Assembly: GCF_000235745.1 (NCBI RefSeq)
Contig: NZ_AGSX01000116.1
Location: 1-52,527, forward strand
Length of the DNA stretch: 52,527 bases
Source of the DNA: Stutzerimonas stutzeri SDM-LAC
GTDB taxonomy: Bacteria > Pseudomonadota > Gammaproteobacteria > Pseudomonadales > Pseudomonadaceae
Reading direction: 5' to 3'
The translations under genes and the position numbers were made by a program. Position 1 is the first letter of the stretch. Each line of letters begins with the position of its first letter. This document shows positions 43,478-52,405 of the stretch, one piece after another. The notes under the pieces were generated by a model. It saw nothing but the letters and a program-made list of their open reading frames with translations, made no database searches and had not been told where the DNA came from.

Positions 43478-44712
43478 AGCGATTCGCCTTTGTCCTGATC
43501 CTGCTCATCGCAATCGTTGGGTTCTTCGGCTGGGCCATCGCACAGGACGCAGGCTACGTCCTGATCAGCTATGACCGCTTCCGCTACGAGTCGAGCTTCT
43601 GGATATTCCTTGGTCTGATCGCGTGCCTGTGGCTGCTGGCGATGGTCGTGCACTGGGTGCTCGGCCTGCTGCATACGTCCGGAGCCCTGGTCAATCCGTG
43701 GTCGCGTCGTCATCGCGAGCGGCGTGTCAGCAACGCATCCCGCAGCGGTTTGCGAGAGTTGGCCGAGGGCCAGTGGAGTCACGCGCTGGGCCATTTGCGC
43801 TCCGCTGCCGAGCACGATCACCAGCCGCTGGTGCATTACCTTGGCGCCGCCCGTGCCGCCAATGAACTGGGCGAGCATGAGCAGAGCGACGAGCTGCTGC
43901 GCAAGGCAAGGGAGCGCGAGCCCGAGTCGGGGCTTGCGGTTGGCCTGACCCAGGCGCAGCTGCAGATCGCCAGAGGCCAGTATGGCGAGGCGCGGGAAAC
44001 GCTCAATGCGCTGCACAGCGATCACCCTCGTCATGCTTATGTGCTGACCCTGCTGCAGCAGCTCTACGTTCAGCTGCAAGACTGGTCTGCGTTGTGCCGC
44101 TTGCTGCCCGAACTGCGCAAGCATCGGGTATTACCGCCGGCTCGCTTGAGTGAGCTCGAGTTGTTGGCCTGGACTGCAGCGCTTGAGCAAACCGGTCAGG
44201 CGTCAGCCACCAGCAACGAGGAGGCGCTGCAGGCGCTGAATCAGAAGTGGCAAACCGTCCCGTCCGGGTTGCGCAGTGAGCCTCTGCTGGTGCGAGCCTA
44301 CGCTGACGGACTGTCCCGCCTAGGCGCCGATGCGAAGGCCGAAGAGGTGCTCTACGCAGCGCTCAAGCGTCAGTTCGATGATCGACTGGTGGAGCGTTAC
44401 GGCCGCCTTCGCGGTCAGGACCCTGCGCGTCAGCTGGCGAACGCGGAAAACTGGCTCAAGGCTAATCCGGAGAATGCCGAGCTTCTGCTCGCGCTTGGTC
44501 GGCTGAGCATGCGCAACGCGCTATGGGGCAAGGCCCGCGATTATCTCGAAGCCAGCCTGCGCTTCGAGCACCGTCCGGAAACCTGCGCCGAGCTGGCGCG
44601 ATTGGTGGCCCAGCTGGGCGACAACGAGCGCAGCAACCGGCTGTTCCAGGAAGGGCTGGGGCTGCTTGATCAATCCAGCGCCAACCGGATACAGACAACC
44701 CGCAGCAGTTAG
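43474..44712 (+). CDS. hemY: HemY family protein (TPR-containing)
   Basis: A 412-residue inner-membrane protein with two N-terminal membrane segments (about 4-23 and 41-64) and then a run of TPR-like helical pairs (ALGHLRSAAEHDHQPLVHYL and the repeats up to LLALGRLSMRNALWGKARDY). It is not the protoporphyrinogen oxidase that shares the name HemY in Gram-positives. The ATG at 43474 overlaps the hemX stop. It closes the hem operon; a short hairpin (CGGGAC/GTCCCG at 44730-44750) lies beyond. Confidence 0.9.
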   Translation: MKRFAFVLILLIAIVGFFGWAIAQDAGYVLISYDRFRYESSFWIFLGLIACLWLLAMVVHWVLGLLHTSGALVNPWSRRHRERRVSNASRSGLRELAEGQWSHALGHLRSAAEHDHQPLVHYLGAARAANELGEHEQSDELLRKAREREPESGLAVGLTQAQLQIARGQYGEARETLNALHSDHPRHAYVLTLLQQLYVQLQDWSALCRLLPELRKHRVLPPARLSELELLAWTAALEQTGQASATSNEEALQALNQKWQTVPSGLRSEPLLVRAYADGLSRLGADAKAEEVLYAALKRQFDDRLVERYGRLRGQDPARQLANAENWLKANPENAELLLALGRLSMRNALWGKARDYLEASLRFEHRPETCAELARLVAQLGDNERSNRLFQEGLGLLDQSSANRIQTTRSS

Positions 44713-44834
44713 CAGATGGCGCGGCCGCTCGGGACGTGACATCTGTCCCGCGCTGCTGTGGCAGTTTGCGTATGGCTTGCAGCTCGCTGCGAGCCGCACT
44801 ACCGTAGCGAACTTTTCCTGTCTGCGGAGTCACC

Positions 44835-45326
44835 ATGAACCTGGCCAGTCCACGTTCGCTGTTTCTTCTGGCCTTCATCGGCTGCGTGTTGATGATGGTC
44901 GCTGCGCTGTATCTCGAGCATGTTGTCGGACTGGCCCCCTGTCCGCTGTGCATCGTTCAGCGTATCTGTGTCATCGGCTTTGGCCTGGTCTGTCTGGTCG
45001 CGGCGTTGCACGGCCCGCGTAAGACCGGTCGACGGGTTTATTCGGTTCTGGCATTGCTCTGCGCCGTTGCTGGCGGCGGCACGGCGATACGCCAGATCTG
45101 GCTGCAGAACATGCCTGCCGACCAGCTCCCGAGCTGTCTGCCCAGTCTCGAATACATGATGGACGCCCTGCCGTTCCAGGAAATCGCCAGGCTGGTGCTT
45201 CACGGTACGGCCGAGTGCGCCGAAGTCAGCTGGACCCTGCTCGGCATGAGTATTCCCGAGTGGACCTTGCTTGCCTTCATCGCTATGGCCGTCTTTTGTT
45301 TCTGGCAGCTGTTGCGGCGTGATTAA
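44835..45326 (+). CDS. dsbB: Disulfide bond formation protein DsbB
   Basis: A 163-residue inner-membrane protein that reoxidises DsbA with quinone. Four membrane segments are visible. Both redox pairs are present: Cys36/Cys39 (APCPLC) in the first periplasmic loop and Cys101/Cys128 in the second. GCGGAG precedes the ATG at 44835. It lies between hemY and algQ, the usual pseudomonad spot for the dsbH/dsbB paralogue. Pseudomonads carry two such genes. Confidence 0.94.
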   Translation: MNLASPRSLFLLAFIGCVLMMVAALYLEHVVGLAPCPLCIVQRICVIGFGLVCLVAALHGPRKTGRRVYSVLALLCAVAGGGTAIRQIWLQNMPADQLPSCLPSLEYMMDALPFQEIARLVLHGTAECAEVSWTLLGMSIPEWTLLAFIAMAVFCFWQLLRRD

Positions 45327-45575
45327 AGCTTTTTGTTCGAGCGTGCGAATGATCGCTGTTGTTGGCGGTCAATGAGCAAGGCGTAGCGGGGTTGTCGAAA
45401 GAGCAGAATGAAAATGATGCTGCTGCTTGATGCATCCTTCTCTGCGGCTTAGTCTGCCCTGGCGGCGTCGGTTTTCTGCCAATTTCGCTGTCACTCACCC
45501 AAGGCCGATATCCCAAGACAAAAAACCGTCTCGGAAGGCGCAACAAGAAACATCGATTAGGGAAGTGAGGTCATC

Positions 45576-46040
45576 ATGCTCGAGAGCTGTCGGAACGCCC
45601 AGGAACGCTGGGGAGGTGTACACCTGCTGATAGACCGCTGGCTGCAGGAACGCCATGCATTGATCAACGCATTCGATGGGCTGCATGGAGGTGTCGAAGC
45701 GGGTACCCGCCAGGCCTTGCAGAAGTTCTGTGAACTCTTGCTCGACTATGTTTCGGCTGGTCATTTCGAGATCTATGAGCAATTGCTCAACGAAGCTGAA
45801 GCCTTTGGTGACGAGCGCGGCCTGGATCTGGCGCGTCAGATTTATCCTCGTATCGAGGCAATCACCCAGGTGGCGGTTGCTTTCAATGATCGTTGCGACA
45901 AGGGCGATTGCCTTGAAAGCCCAGGCCTTCCGGACGAGCTGAAGCATCTGGGGCGTTTGCTACACGAGCGCTTCGAGTTAGAGGACTGCCTGATCGAAGT
46001 GCTGCACACGGCGCATAAGCAGCCTGCGGCTACCGCCTGA
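45576..46040 (+). CDS. algQ: Anti-sigma70 factor AlgQ (Rsd family)
   Basis: A 154-residue all-helical protein of the Rsd/AlgQ family, which binds region 4 of sigma70 and frees core polymerase for other sigma factors; in P. aeruginosa it affects alginate and siderophore genes. Typical pieces are [42 protein letters not shown] and [27 protein letters not shown] lies ahead of the ATG at 45576. The 249-base gap upstream holds no gene I can see. algP follows. Confidence 0.93.
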   Translation: MLESCRNAQERWGGVHLLIDRWLQERHALINAFDGLHGGVEAGTRQALQKFCELLLDYVSAGHFEIYEQLLNEAEAFGDERGLDLARQIYPRIEAITQVAVAFNDRCDKGDCLESPGLPDELKHLGRLLHERFELEDCLIEVLHTAHKQPAATA

Positions 46041-46155
46041 TCTGCGCCACTCAGCTGCGAGCGAAGGATCGCTTGTAGCATGCCTCGCTGGTTGGTTGGC
46101 GGATCACTGCAGCCCGTCTAGTATGGTTGCACCAATCCCGCCAGGAGGCGCTTTC

Positions 46156-46950
46156 ATGCCAGCAACGAAGAACGCGGTCACGACTCCGCTGCACTTGCTT
46201 CAGCAGTTATCGAAGAGTTTGGTGGAGCACCTGGAAAAGGCCTGCACGGATGCACAGAAGGACGCAGAGCTCCTCCTGGCCAAGCTAGAAAAGCAGCGCG
46301 GCAAGGCTCAGGAAAAACTGGTCAAAGCGCGAGCCAAGCTCGACGAGGCTGGCAGTGCGGGCAAGTCGAAAGCCCAAGGCAAGGCGCGTTCAAAACTGAC
46401 CGAACTGGATGACATGCTCGCGTTGCTGCAGACACGGCAGAGCGAAACCTTGAGCTATCTGGCCGATCTTAAACGCGATGCCGAGCAGAGCCTGAGCCTG
46501 GCGCAAGGTGTCACACAGGTTGAAAAGGCTGCGGCACAAGCACTGGCATCACGCGGCAAGGCCACGCCATCGCGTTCGGCTTCAGCGCAACGCAAGGCTG
46601 CGCGCGCTACAACAAAGTCAGGTGCTGCCAAGCCGGCAACAACCAAGCCAGCTCCGACCAGGCCATCGTCCAGCAGTTCAAGCCCGGCGGCGAGCAAGCC
46701 AGCAGTCAAAACCCGCACGCGGCCGGTAGCTTCCAAAGATGGCAAGCCAACCACCGCTAACGCTTCCGGCGACCCAGCGGCAGTAGCTGGTAGTGCTGCG
46801 AAACGCCCCGCCCGGCCTGCCAGTAGCCGCGCAAAACCCAAACCGGCTACAGCCAATCCATCCGGTGCTGCCAAGCCCGCTGCAACGCGCAAGCCTCCAT
46901 CAACCAGGACCCTCAGCGCGGATCAGCCCGCACCGCCAGCGTCCAGCTGA
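46156..46950 (+). CDS. algP: Histone H1-like alginate regulator AlgP
   Basis: A 264-residue basic protein. The N-terminal part (about 1-120) is a coiled coil (LHLLQQLSKSLVEHLEKAC and the following Lys/Glu-rich helix). The rest is a low-complexity Ala/Lys/Pro/Ser tail resembling histone H1, with degenerate KPA-type units rather than the regular KPAA repeats known from P. aeruginosa AlgP. It is thought to bind DNA. The ATG at 46156 has CAGGAGG upstream. The last 28 bases overlap the convergent TIGR02444 gene. Such repeats are prone to length variation between strains. Confidence 0.88.
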   Translation: MPATKNAVTTPLHLLQQLSKSLVEHLEKACTDAQKDAELLLAKLEKQRGKAQEKLVKARAKLDEAGSAGKSKAQGKARSKLTELDDMLALLQTRQSETLSYLADLKRDAEQSLSLAQGVTQVEKAAAQALASRGKATPSRSASAQRKAARATTKSGAAKPATTKPAPTRPSSSSSSPAASKPAVKTRTRPVASKDGKPTTANASGDPAAVAGSAAKRPARPASSRAKPKPATANPSGAAKPAATRKPPSTRTLSADQPAPPASS

Positions 46951-47402
46951 GAAGCCGCACGGCGCAGTACGTTCAGCAATGCGCGCGGGTCGCCATCGAC
47001 CCCTGCGCACAGTGGGTTCAGCCAGTTGTCCGATCCGTCCTCTGCCAGCCAATGCTGTGTTACTCGCTGAAGGCGATCGAGCTGAGTCCGTTCGGCATCC
47101 AGTTCCAGCGTTTTGACACGCCTGCGCAAGTCGGCAAGTTCTGTGTCGCCGGCTGCTTGCTCACGCCACGCCTGGCGCAGGTTTCGCAAGGGCAATACGA
47201 CTGCGCTCTGCCAATCCTTGCTGAGTTGTTTCAGTGCTTCCAATCGCTGTGCATCCCAGCGGGCGCCGCGGGTCTCCAGCCAGCTGCAGGCGAGGAGCAG
47301 GCACACGTCCAGTCCTAGCGCCTGCAATTCAAGGCACGCCTTTTCCACGCCAGGCTCCGCATAGCAGGCAACGGCAAAATTCCAGAGGTCGTCGTTCTTC
47401 AT
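46923..47402 (-). CDS. TIGR02444 family protein
   Basis: A 159-residue cytoplasmic protein of the TIGR02444 family of unknown function. It starts with NDDLWNFAVACYAEPGVEKACLELQ and has helical repeats with GLDVCLLLACSWLETRG. The ATG at 47402 has CTGCAG ahead and no strong Shine-Dalgarno sequence; the frame extends further upstream into the ABC-F start, so the chosen start rests on the family N-terminus. The 3' end overlaps algP by 28 bases tail to tail. It diverges from the ABC-F gene across 67 bases. Confidence 0.88.
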   Translation of the reverse strand: MKNDDLWNFAVACYAEPGVEKACLELQALGLDVCLLLACSWLETRGARWDAQRLEALKQLSKDWQSAVVLPLRNLRQAWREQAAGDTELADLRRRVKTLELDAERTQLDRLQRVTQHWLAEDGSDNWLNPLCAGVDGDPRALLNVLRRAASQLDAGGAG

Positions 47403-47469
47403 CTGCAGTGGTTTTTTTCGTGGGCAGCCGGATGGATTTCCGGGCGACCTGATAAACTCCGCCGCCATT

Positions 47470-49380
47470 ATGATCCGACTCCAGAACCTCACTCTACAGC
47501 GCGGCCCGCAGCGTTTGCTCGACGGCGCCGATCTGACTCTTCACCCTGGCCAGAAGGCGGGGTTGGTCGGTGCCAACGGCGCCGGTAAATCCAGCCTGTT
47601 CGCCTTGCTGCGTGGCGAATTTGCCGCAGATGGCGGCGACTGCCAGATTCCGCCGGACTGGCGCATCGCGCACATGCGCCAGGAGGTCGACGTGCTCGAC
47701 CGGTTGGCGGTTGATTACGTGCTGGACGGCGATACCGAGCTGCGCCGCATCCAGGGCGAGCTGATCGAGGCTGAAGCTGCCCACGATGGCAGCGCGCTGG
47801 CTCGTTTGCATACCGAACTCGATAACGCCGACGGCTATACCGCTGACGCGCGGGCGCGCAAGCTGTTGGCAGGCCTGGGCTTTGCCAACGAACAGATGGA
47901 TCGACCGGTCAGCAGCTTTTCCGGTGGCTGGCGAATGCGCCTGAACCTGGCCCAGGCGCTGATGTGTCCGTCGGACTTGCTGTTGCTCGATGAGCCGACC
48001 AACCACCTCGATCTGGACGCGATCCTCTGGCTGGAAGCCTGGCTCAAGAGTTATCCGGGCACGCTGATGCTCATCTCTCACGACCGCGACTTCCTCGACG
48101 AGGTGGTTGGTAACGTGGTCCATGTTGAACAGCGCAAGCTGACGCTCTATCGCGGCGGTTATTCAGCCTTCGAGCGGGCGCGCGCCGAGCGTCTGGCTCA
48201 GCAGCAGCAAGCCTTCGAAAAGCAGCAGGCGCAGCGCGAGCACATGGAGGATTTCATCCGCCGCTTCAAAGCCAAGGCGAGCAAGGCGCGTCAGGCGCAA
48301 AGTCGGATCAAGGCACTGGAACGGCTAGAAGAGCTGGCGCCGGCGCATATCGATTCGCCATTCGACTTCGTGTTTCGCGAGGCGGATAAGGTCTCCAGCC
48401 CGCTGCTGGATCTTGAACAGGGCCGTCTTGGCTACGGCGAAAAAGTGGTGCTGGACAAGGTCAAGCTGCAGCTGGTGCCCGGCGCGCGTATCGGTCTGCT
48501 CGGTCCCAACGGTGCGGGCAAGTCGACGCTGATCAAGACATTGGCAAACGAACTGCAGCCATTGGGTGGCCGTCTGCAGCGTGGCGAGAATCTGGTGATC
48601 GGCTATTTCGCCCAGCATCAGCTCGACGCCCTGGATGCCAAGGCCAGTCCGCTGTTGCATTTGCAGCGCATTGCACCGGGCGAGCGTGAGCAGGTGCTGC
48701 GCGATTTCCTGGGTGGTTTCGATTTCCGCGGCAATCGCTGTGACGAGCCGGTGCTCAATTTCTCCGGCGGTGAAAAGGCGCGACTGGCGCTGGCGCTGAT
48801 CGCCTGGGGCAAGCCCAACCTGCTGTTGCTCGACGAACCGACCAACCACTTGGATCTGGAGATGCGCCTGGCTCTGACACTGGCGCTACAGGATTTTGAG
48901 GGTGCGGTGTTGGTGGTGTCACACGATCGCCATCTACTCAAGAGCACGACCGACGAGTTTCTGTTGGTGGCTGAAGGGCGGGTCGTCACCTTCGATGGAG
49001 ACCTCGAGGATTACGCGCGATGGTTGGTGGATTTTCGCGCCCGCCAGCAGCCAATGAGCGCAATCGAGCCATCCGGCGACAAGACCGACAAACGCGCCTT
49101 GCGTCAGGCGGCGGCTGCTTTGCGGCAGCAGTTGGCGCCGCTCAAACGCCAGGCGGACAAATTCGAAAAGGATCTGGTCGGTGTGCATGACAAGCTGGCC
49201 GTGCTGGAGCAGCGACTCGGTGATGCCGCGCTCTATGAGGTGGCGCGCAAGGATGAGCTTCGCGAGCTGCTGGCCAAACAGGCTGAGCTAAAGGTGCGCG
49301 AAGGCGAGCTGGAAGAGGCCTGGCTGGAAGCGCTCGAAGCCCTGGAGAGCCTGCAAGGGCAGCTCGAGGGTAGCGCATGA
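47470..49380 (+). CDS. ABC-F family ATPase (YheS-like)
   Basis: A 636-residue soluble twin-ABC protein without membrane domains. First cassette: Walker A GANGAGKSS (about 34-42), signature FSGGWRMRLNLAQAL, Walker B LLLLDEPTNHLD. Second: GPNGAGKST, FSGGEKARLALALI and LLLLDEPTNHLD. The linker between them (RRFKAKASKARQAQSRIKAL) and a C-terminal coiled coil (about 545-632) are typical. ABC-F proteins act on the ribosome E site; the YheS branch is linked to relief of stalling. The ATG at 47470 opens the protein. Its stop overlaps the MscS gene by 4 bases (ATGA). Confidence 0.93.
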   Translation: MIRLQNLTLQRGPQRLLDGADLTLHPGQKAGLVGANGAGKSSLFALLRGEFAADGGDCQIPPDWRIAHMRQEVDVLDRLAVDYVLDGDTELRRIQGELIEAEAAHDGSALARLHTELDNADGYTADARARKLLAGLGFANEQMDRPVSSFSGGWRMRLNLAQALMCPSDLLLLDEPTNHLDLDAILWLEAWLKSYPGTLMLISHDRDFLDEVVGNVVHVEQRKLTLYRGGYSAFERARAERLAQQQQAFEKQQAQREHMEDFIRRFKAKASKARQAQSRIKALERLEELAPAHIDSPFDFVFREADKVSSPLLDLEQGRLGYGEKVVLDKVKLQLVPGARIGLLGPNGAGKSTLIKTLANELQPLGGRLQRGENLVIGYFAQHQLDALDAKASPLLHLQRIAPGEREQVLRDFLGGFDFRGNRCDEPVLNFSGGEKARLALALIAWGKPNLLLLDEPTNHLDLEMRLALTLALQDFEGAVLVVSHDRHLLKSTTDEFLLVAEGRVVTFDGDLEDYARWLVDFRARQQPMSAIEPSGDKTDKRALRQAAAALRQQLAPLKRQADKFEKDLVGVHDKLAVLEQRLGDAALYEVARKDELRELLAKQAELKVREGELEEAWLEALEALESLQGQLEGSA

Positions 49381-49958
49381 ACGAGTCGCTAATGTTACTG
49401 CTCCAGCAGTGGCGCGACCCGCTACTGCTTGGGCTGCAGGTCATCCTGATCCTATTTATCGCCTACCTGTTGCAACGGCTGGTGGCGCGCGGGCTGGAAC
49501 GGCTGGGCAGGCGCTATCCGTTGCCGCCTGAACTGCTGCTGCCGCTGCGGGGCGGTATTCGCTGGTTCATCATGGGCGGTGCGCTGATCATGGTGCTCGA
49601 GCGCTTCGGGGTTTCGGCAACCGTTCTCTGGACCGCTTTCTCCGGGTTCGTTGCGGTCGCCGCCGTCGCCTTTTTTGCGATCTGGAGCGTGCTGTCCAAC
49701 CTGCTTTGCGCCGTACTCATCATGACGGTGGGGCCTTTTCGGTTGGGCGATCTGGTGGAACTCGTGGAGAGCTTCGACAAGCCCATCGTCAAAGGCCGCG
49801 TCATCGATATCAACCTGCTCTACACCACGCTGGAGGAAATCTCCGAGAGCGGAACTGGTGCGATCGTTCAGGTGCCAAATAGCTTGTTCTTTCAGAAGGT
49901 CGTGCGCCGCTGGCGCGGGACCGACATCCAAACTTCCAATAACCGCACACACGAGTAG
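49377..49958 (+). CDS. Small MscS-type mechanosensitive channel family protein
   Basis: A 193-residue inner-membrane protein with three membrane segments (about 16-38, 58-76 and 80-115) and a short MscS beta domain (GPFRLGDLVELVES, then VKGRVIDINLLYTTLEE and VPNSLFFQKVVRR). The C-terminal alpha/beta domain of full MscS (286 residues) is missing, so it is a short variant of the family. It is translationally coupled to the ABC-F gene and ends 5 bases before terC. Whether it gates on tension is unknown. Confidence 0.88.
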   Translation: MNESLMLLLQQWRDPLLLGLQVILILFIAYLLQRLVARGLERLGRRYPLPPELLLPLRGGIRWFIMGGALIMVLERFGVSATVLWTAFSGFVAVAAVAFFAIWSVLSNLLCAVLIMTVGPFRLGDLVELVESFDKPIVKGRVIDINLLYTTLEEISESGTGAIVQVPNSLFFQKVVRRWRGTDIQTSNNRTHE

Positions 49959-49963
49959 CACTC

Positions 49964-50725
49964 ATGGAATGGCTTAGCAGCCCAGAAATCTGGGTCGCGT
50001 TTCTGACGCTGACCGCCTTGGAAATCGTCCTTGGTATCGACAACATCATCTTCATCTCCATTCTGGTCGGACGTTTACCCAAGGAGCAGCAACCCAAGGC
50101 GCGCTTCTTCGGGCTGGCCCTGGCGATGGGTACGCGGATTCTCTTGCTGTTGTCGATTGCCTGGGTAATGCGCCTGACCAATGACCTGTTTACGGTCTTC
50201 GAGCAAGGCGTATCCGGGCGCGACCTGATTCTGTTCTTTGGTGGCTTGTTCCTTTTGTTCAAGAGCACCATGGAAATCTGGCACAGCGTCGAGGGAGAGG
50301 AAGAGCAGGATGGAACCACCGGCGGTGCGGTTAAAGCTGGGTTTGTCGGCATCATCCTGCAGATCGCGGTGATCGATATCGTCTTCTCGCTGGATTCGGT
50401 GATTACCGCAGTGGGTCTGGTGGACAACGTACAGGTGATGATCGCCGCGATCGTCATCGCGGTTGGGGTCATGATGTTGGCGGCTGGCACCATCAGCAAC
50501 TTCATCGAGAAGCATCCGACGCTGAAGATCCTCGCGCTGTCGTTCCTGATCGTGGTCGGCACCCTGCTGGTGGCCGAAGCCTTTGGCGCGCATGTGCCCA
50601 AGGGTTATGTGTACTTCGCCATGGCGTTCTCCCTGGCAGTAGAAGCCCTCAACATCCGCATGCGCAAGGCGATGAATCGCAAGCTGAAAGAGCCTGTGAA
50701 ACTCGGCAAGGACATGCCGGACTGA
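49964..50725 (+). CDS. TerC family integral membrane protein
   Basis: A 253-residue protein with about seven membrane segments and the TerC signatures LEIVLGIDNIIFISIL (with acidic residues in the membrane) and IDIVFSLDSVITAVGL. TerC-family members such as MeeY/MeeF export manganese and help metalate secreted enzymes. This one lacks the CBS and CorC domains of longer members. The ATG at 49964 is 5 bases past the MscS-like gene. A GC-rich hairpin follows. Confidence 0.9.
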   Translation: MEWLSSPEIWVAFLTLTALEIVLGIDNIIFISILVGRLPKEQQPKARFFGLALAMGTRILLLLSIAWVMRLTNDLFTVFEQGVSGRDLILFFGGLFLLFKSTMEIWHSVEGEEEQDGTTGGAVKAGFVGIILQIAVIDIVFSLDSVITAVGLVDNVQVMIAAIVIAVGVMMLAAGTISNFIEKHPTLKILALSFLIVVGTLLVAEAFGAHVPKGYVYFAMAFSLAVEALNIRMRKAMNRKLKEPVKLGKDMPD

Positions 50726-50735
50726 GAACCATAGC

Positions 50736-50760
50736 CGGCTGCGTCTGCTCGGCGCAGCCG
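50736..50760 (+). terminator. GC-rich hairpin after the terC gene
   Basis: CGGCTGCG (50736-50743) pairs perfectly with CGCAGCCG (50753-50760) around a 9-base loop, and the flanks CCAT and ATGG can extend it. No T-tract follows, so it may only attenuate or protect the transcript. Confidence 0.45.
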
Positions 50761-50778
50761 ATGGTGTGAGGATCAACC

Positions 50779-51411
50779 ATGACGTTCGAAACCTGGCTTG
50801 CCTTCTTCGTCGCCTGTTGGGTCATCAGCCTTTCGCCGGGCGCAGGGGCGATCGCCTCGATGTCCTGTGGCTTGCAATACGGCTTCTGGCGCGGCTACTG
50901 GAACGCCATAGGGCTGCAGATCGCGCTGGCGCTGCAGATCGCAGTCGTGGCGGCCGGGGTGGGCGCCGTGCTGGCGACCTCTTCGCTGGCTTTTAGTGTG
51001 ATCAAGTGGTTTGGTGTCGCCTATCTGCTGTGGCTCGCCTTGAAACAATGGCGAGCGCTGCCGGAAATGCTCGACGACAGTTCCGCGCCGCGACCAATCG
51101 GCCGACCGCTGGCATTGGTGTTTCGCGGCTTTCTGGTCAATGCCAGCAACCCGAAAGCCATTGTGTTCATTCTTGCCGTGCTGCCGCAGTTCCTCGATCC
51201 GCAGGGGGACCTGGTAGTGCAGTACCTTCACATGGGGGCAACGATGGTGGCCGTCGACCTGATTGTCATGGCGGGCTATACCGGTCTGGCGGCGAAGGTG
51301 TTGCGGTTGCTGCGCACGCCGCGCCAGCAGCGGCTGGTCAACCGCAGCTTCGCCGCCATGTTCGCCGGTGCTGCCGCCTTGTTGGCCACCGTGCAGCGGG
51401 CGGTAACATGA
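50779..51411 (+). CDS. LysE family amino acid exporter
   Basis: A 210-residue inner-membrane protein of the LysE/RhtB family with about six membrane segments. The family N-terminal motif SLSPGAGAIASMSCGLQYGF is present, followed by GVAYLLWLALKQWR and GFLVNASNPKAIVFILAVLPQF. Substrates of relatives are homoserine, threonine or basic amino acids; none can be assigned here. GTGAGGATC lies ahead of the ATG at 50779. Its stop overlaps the YaiI gene by 4 bases (ATGA). Confidence 0.9.
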   Translation: MTFETWLAFFVACWVISLSPGAGAIASMSCGLQYGFWRGYWNAIGLQIALALQIAVVAAGVGAVLATSSLAFSVIKWFGVAYLLWLALKQWRALPEMLDDSSAPRPIGRPLALVFRGFLVNASNPKAIVFILAVLPQFLDPQGDLVVQYLHMGATMVAVDLIVMAGYTGLAAKVLRLLRTPRQQRLVNRSFAAMFAGAAALLATVQRAVT

Positions 51412-51887
51412 CGGCAGCCGTACCGTTGCGGGTATGGGTTGACGCCGATGCGTGTCCCAAGGCCGCAAAAGAACAGCTGATCAAGTTCGCGCTCAAGCGC
51501 AAGTTCGTAGTGGTGCTGGTGGCTGGGCAGAGTCAGATCAAGCCGGCCTTCGCCTGTGTTCGCCTGATCGTGGTGCCGAGTGGCCCGGATGCTGCGGACG
51601 ATTATCTGGTCGAGCACGCACAGCCCGGCGAGCTGGTGATTTGCAGTGATGTGCCGCTGGCTGATCGCCTGGTGAAGAAGGGCGTGGCTGCGCTCGATCC
51701 ACGAGGGCGAGAGTTCGATGAGGGCAACATGGGCGATCGTCTGGCAGTACGGAATCTATTCACAGACCTGCGTGAGCAGGGGCAGGCGGGCGGTGGCCAG
51801 GCGGCGTACGGCGACCGTGATCGCCAGGCATTCGCCAACGCGCTGGATCGTCTATTGACGCAGCTCGCTCGCACCGGTGTTCGCTAG
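51408..51887 (+). CDS. YaiI/YqxD family (DUF188) protein
   Basis: A 159-residue protein of the UPF0178/DUF188 family with a PIN-like fold. Acidic residues are visible in RVWVDADACPKAAKEQL at the start, ICSDVPLADRLVKKG in the middle, and the conserved DPRGREFDEGNMGDRLAVRN. A nuclease-type role is suspected from the fold but not shown. The ATG at 51408 overlaps the LysE stop; a longer frame runs through the LysE gene and is spurious. Confidence 0.9.
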   Translation: MTAAVPLRVWVDADACPKAAKEQLIKFALKRKFVVVLVAGQSQIKPAFACVRLIVVPSGPDAADDYLVEHAQPGELVICSDVPLADRLVKKGVAALDPRGREFDEGNMGDRLAVRNLFTDLREQGQAGGGQAAYGDRDRQAFANALDRLLTQLARTGVR

Positions 51888-51937
51888 CCGACGGCCGCTG
51901 CAGCAGGGTCTGTTTCCTTTCAGGTTGCGCTTTGCGA

Positions 51938-52405
51938 TCAACCGCAGAGATAGGTGCCGGTGCCGACTGCGATCAATACACCTTCTTCGTTGTGCAGCTC
52001 TGAGCGCACCACTGCCACCTTGTTGCCGGAACGCAACAGCGTTGCGGCGGCGCTGAAACGTTCGCCACGCCCTGGGCGCAGATAGTCGATTCGCAGGTCG
52101 ATAGTGCCAAGCCGCGACAGGCGCAAGGCGCGCGCTTCGGTCGTCAGGTGCTGATGCTTTTCGAAGGCGCCGATCATCGCCATGGCGCCGCCCACGACGT
52201 CGAGCAGTGACGCGATCACCCCGCCATGCAGAATGCCGTGAAAGAAGTTGCCGACCAGCTCGTGCTTCATTGGCAAATGCATCACCACGCGCTGGCGGGT
52301 CACTTCGCCCAGCTCGATGCCCAGGTATTCGTTGAACGGAATGCGCTCGAACAGCTGACGCACGGCCTGTTGTTGTTCTTCGATGGTATCGATCGGGAGA
52401 TTCAT
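51938..52405 (-). CDS. Hotdog-fold thioesterase family protein
   Basis: A 155-residue acyl-CoA thioesterase of the PaaI/YigI type. The hotdog core shows NFFHGILHGGVIASLLDVVGGA (conserved His-Gly-Gly and Asp) and IDLRIDYLRPGRGERF. It likely hydrolyses medium- or long-chain acyl-CoA; the substrate cannot be read from sequence. The ATG at 52405 follows a weak purine stretch. It converges on the YaiI gene, with 50 bases between that hold nothing recognisable. Confidence 0.87.
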   Translation of the reverse strand: MNLPIDTIEEQQQAVRQLFERIPFNEYLGIELGEVTRQRVVMHLPMKHELVGNFFHGILHGGVIASLLDVVGGAMAMIGAFEKHQHLTTEARALRLSRLGTIDLRIDYLRPGRGERFSAAATLLRSGNKVAVVRSELHNEEGVLIAVGTGTYLCG

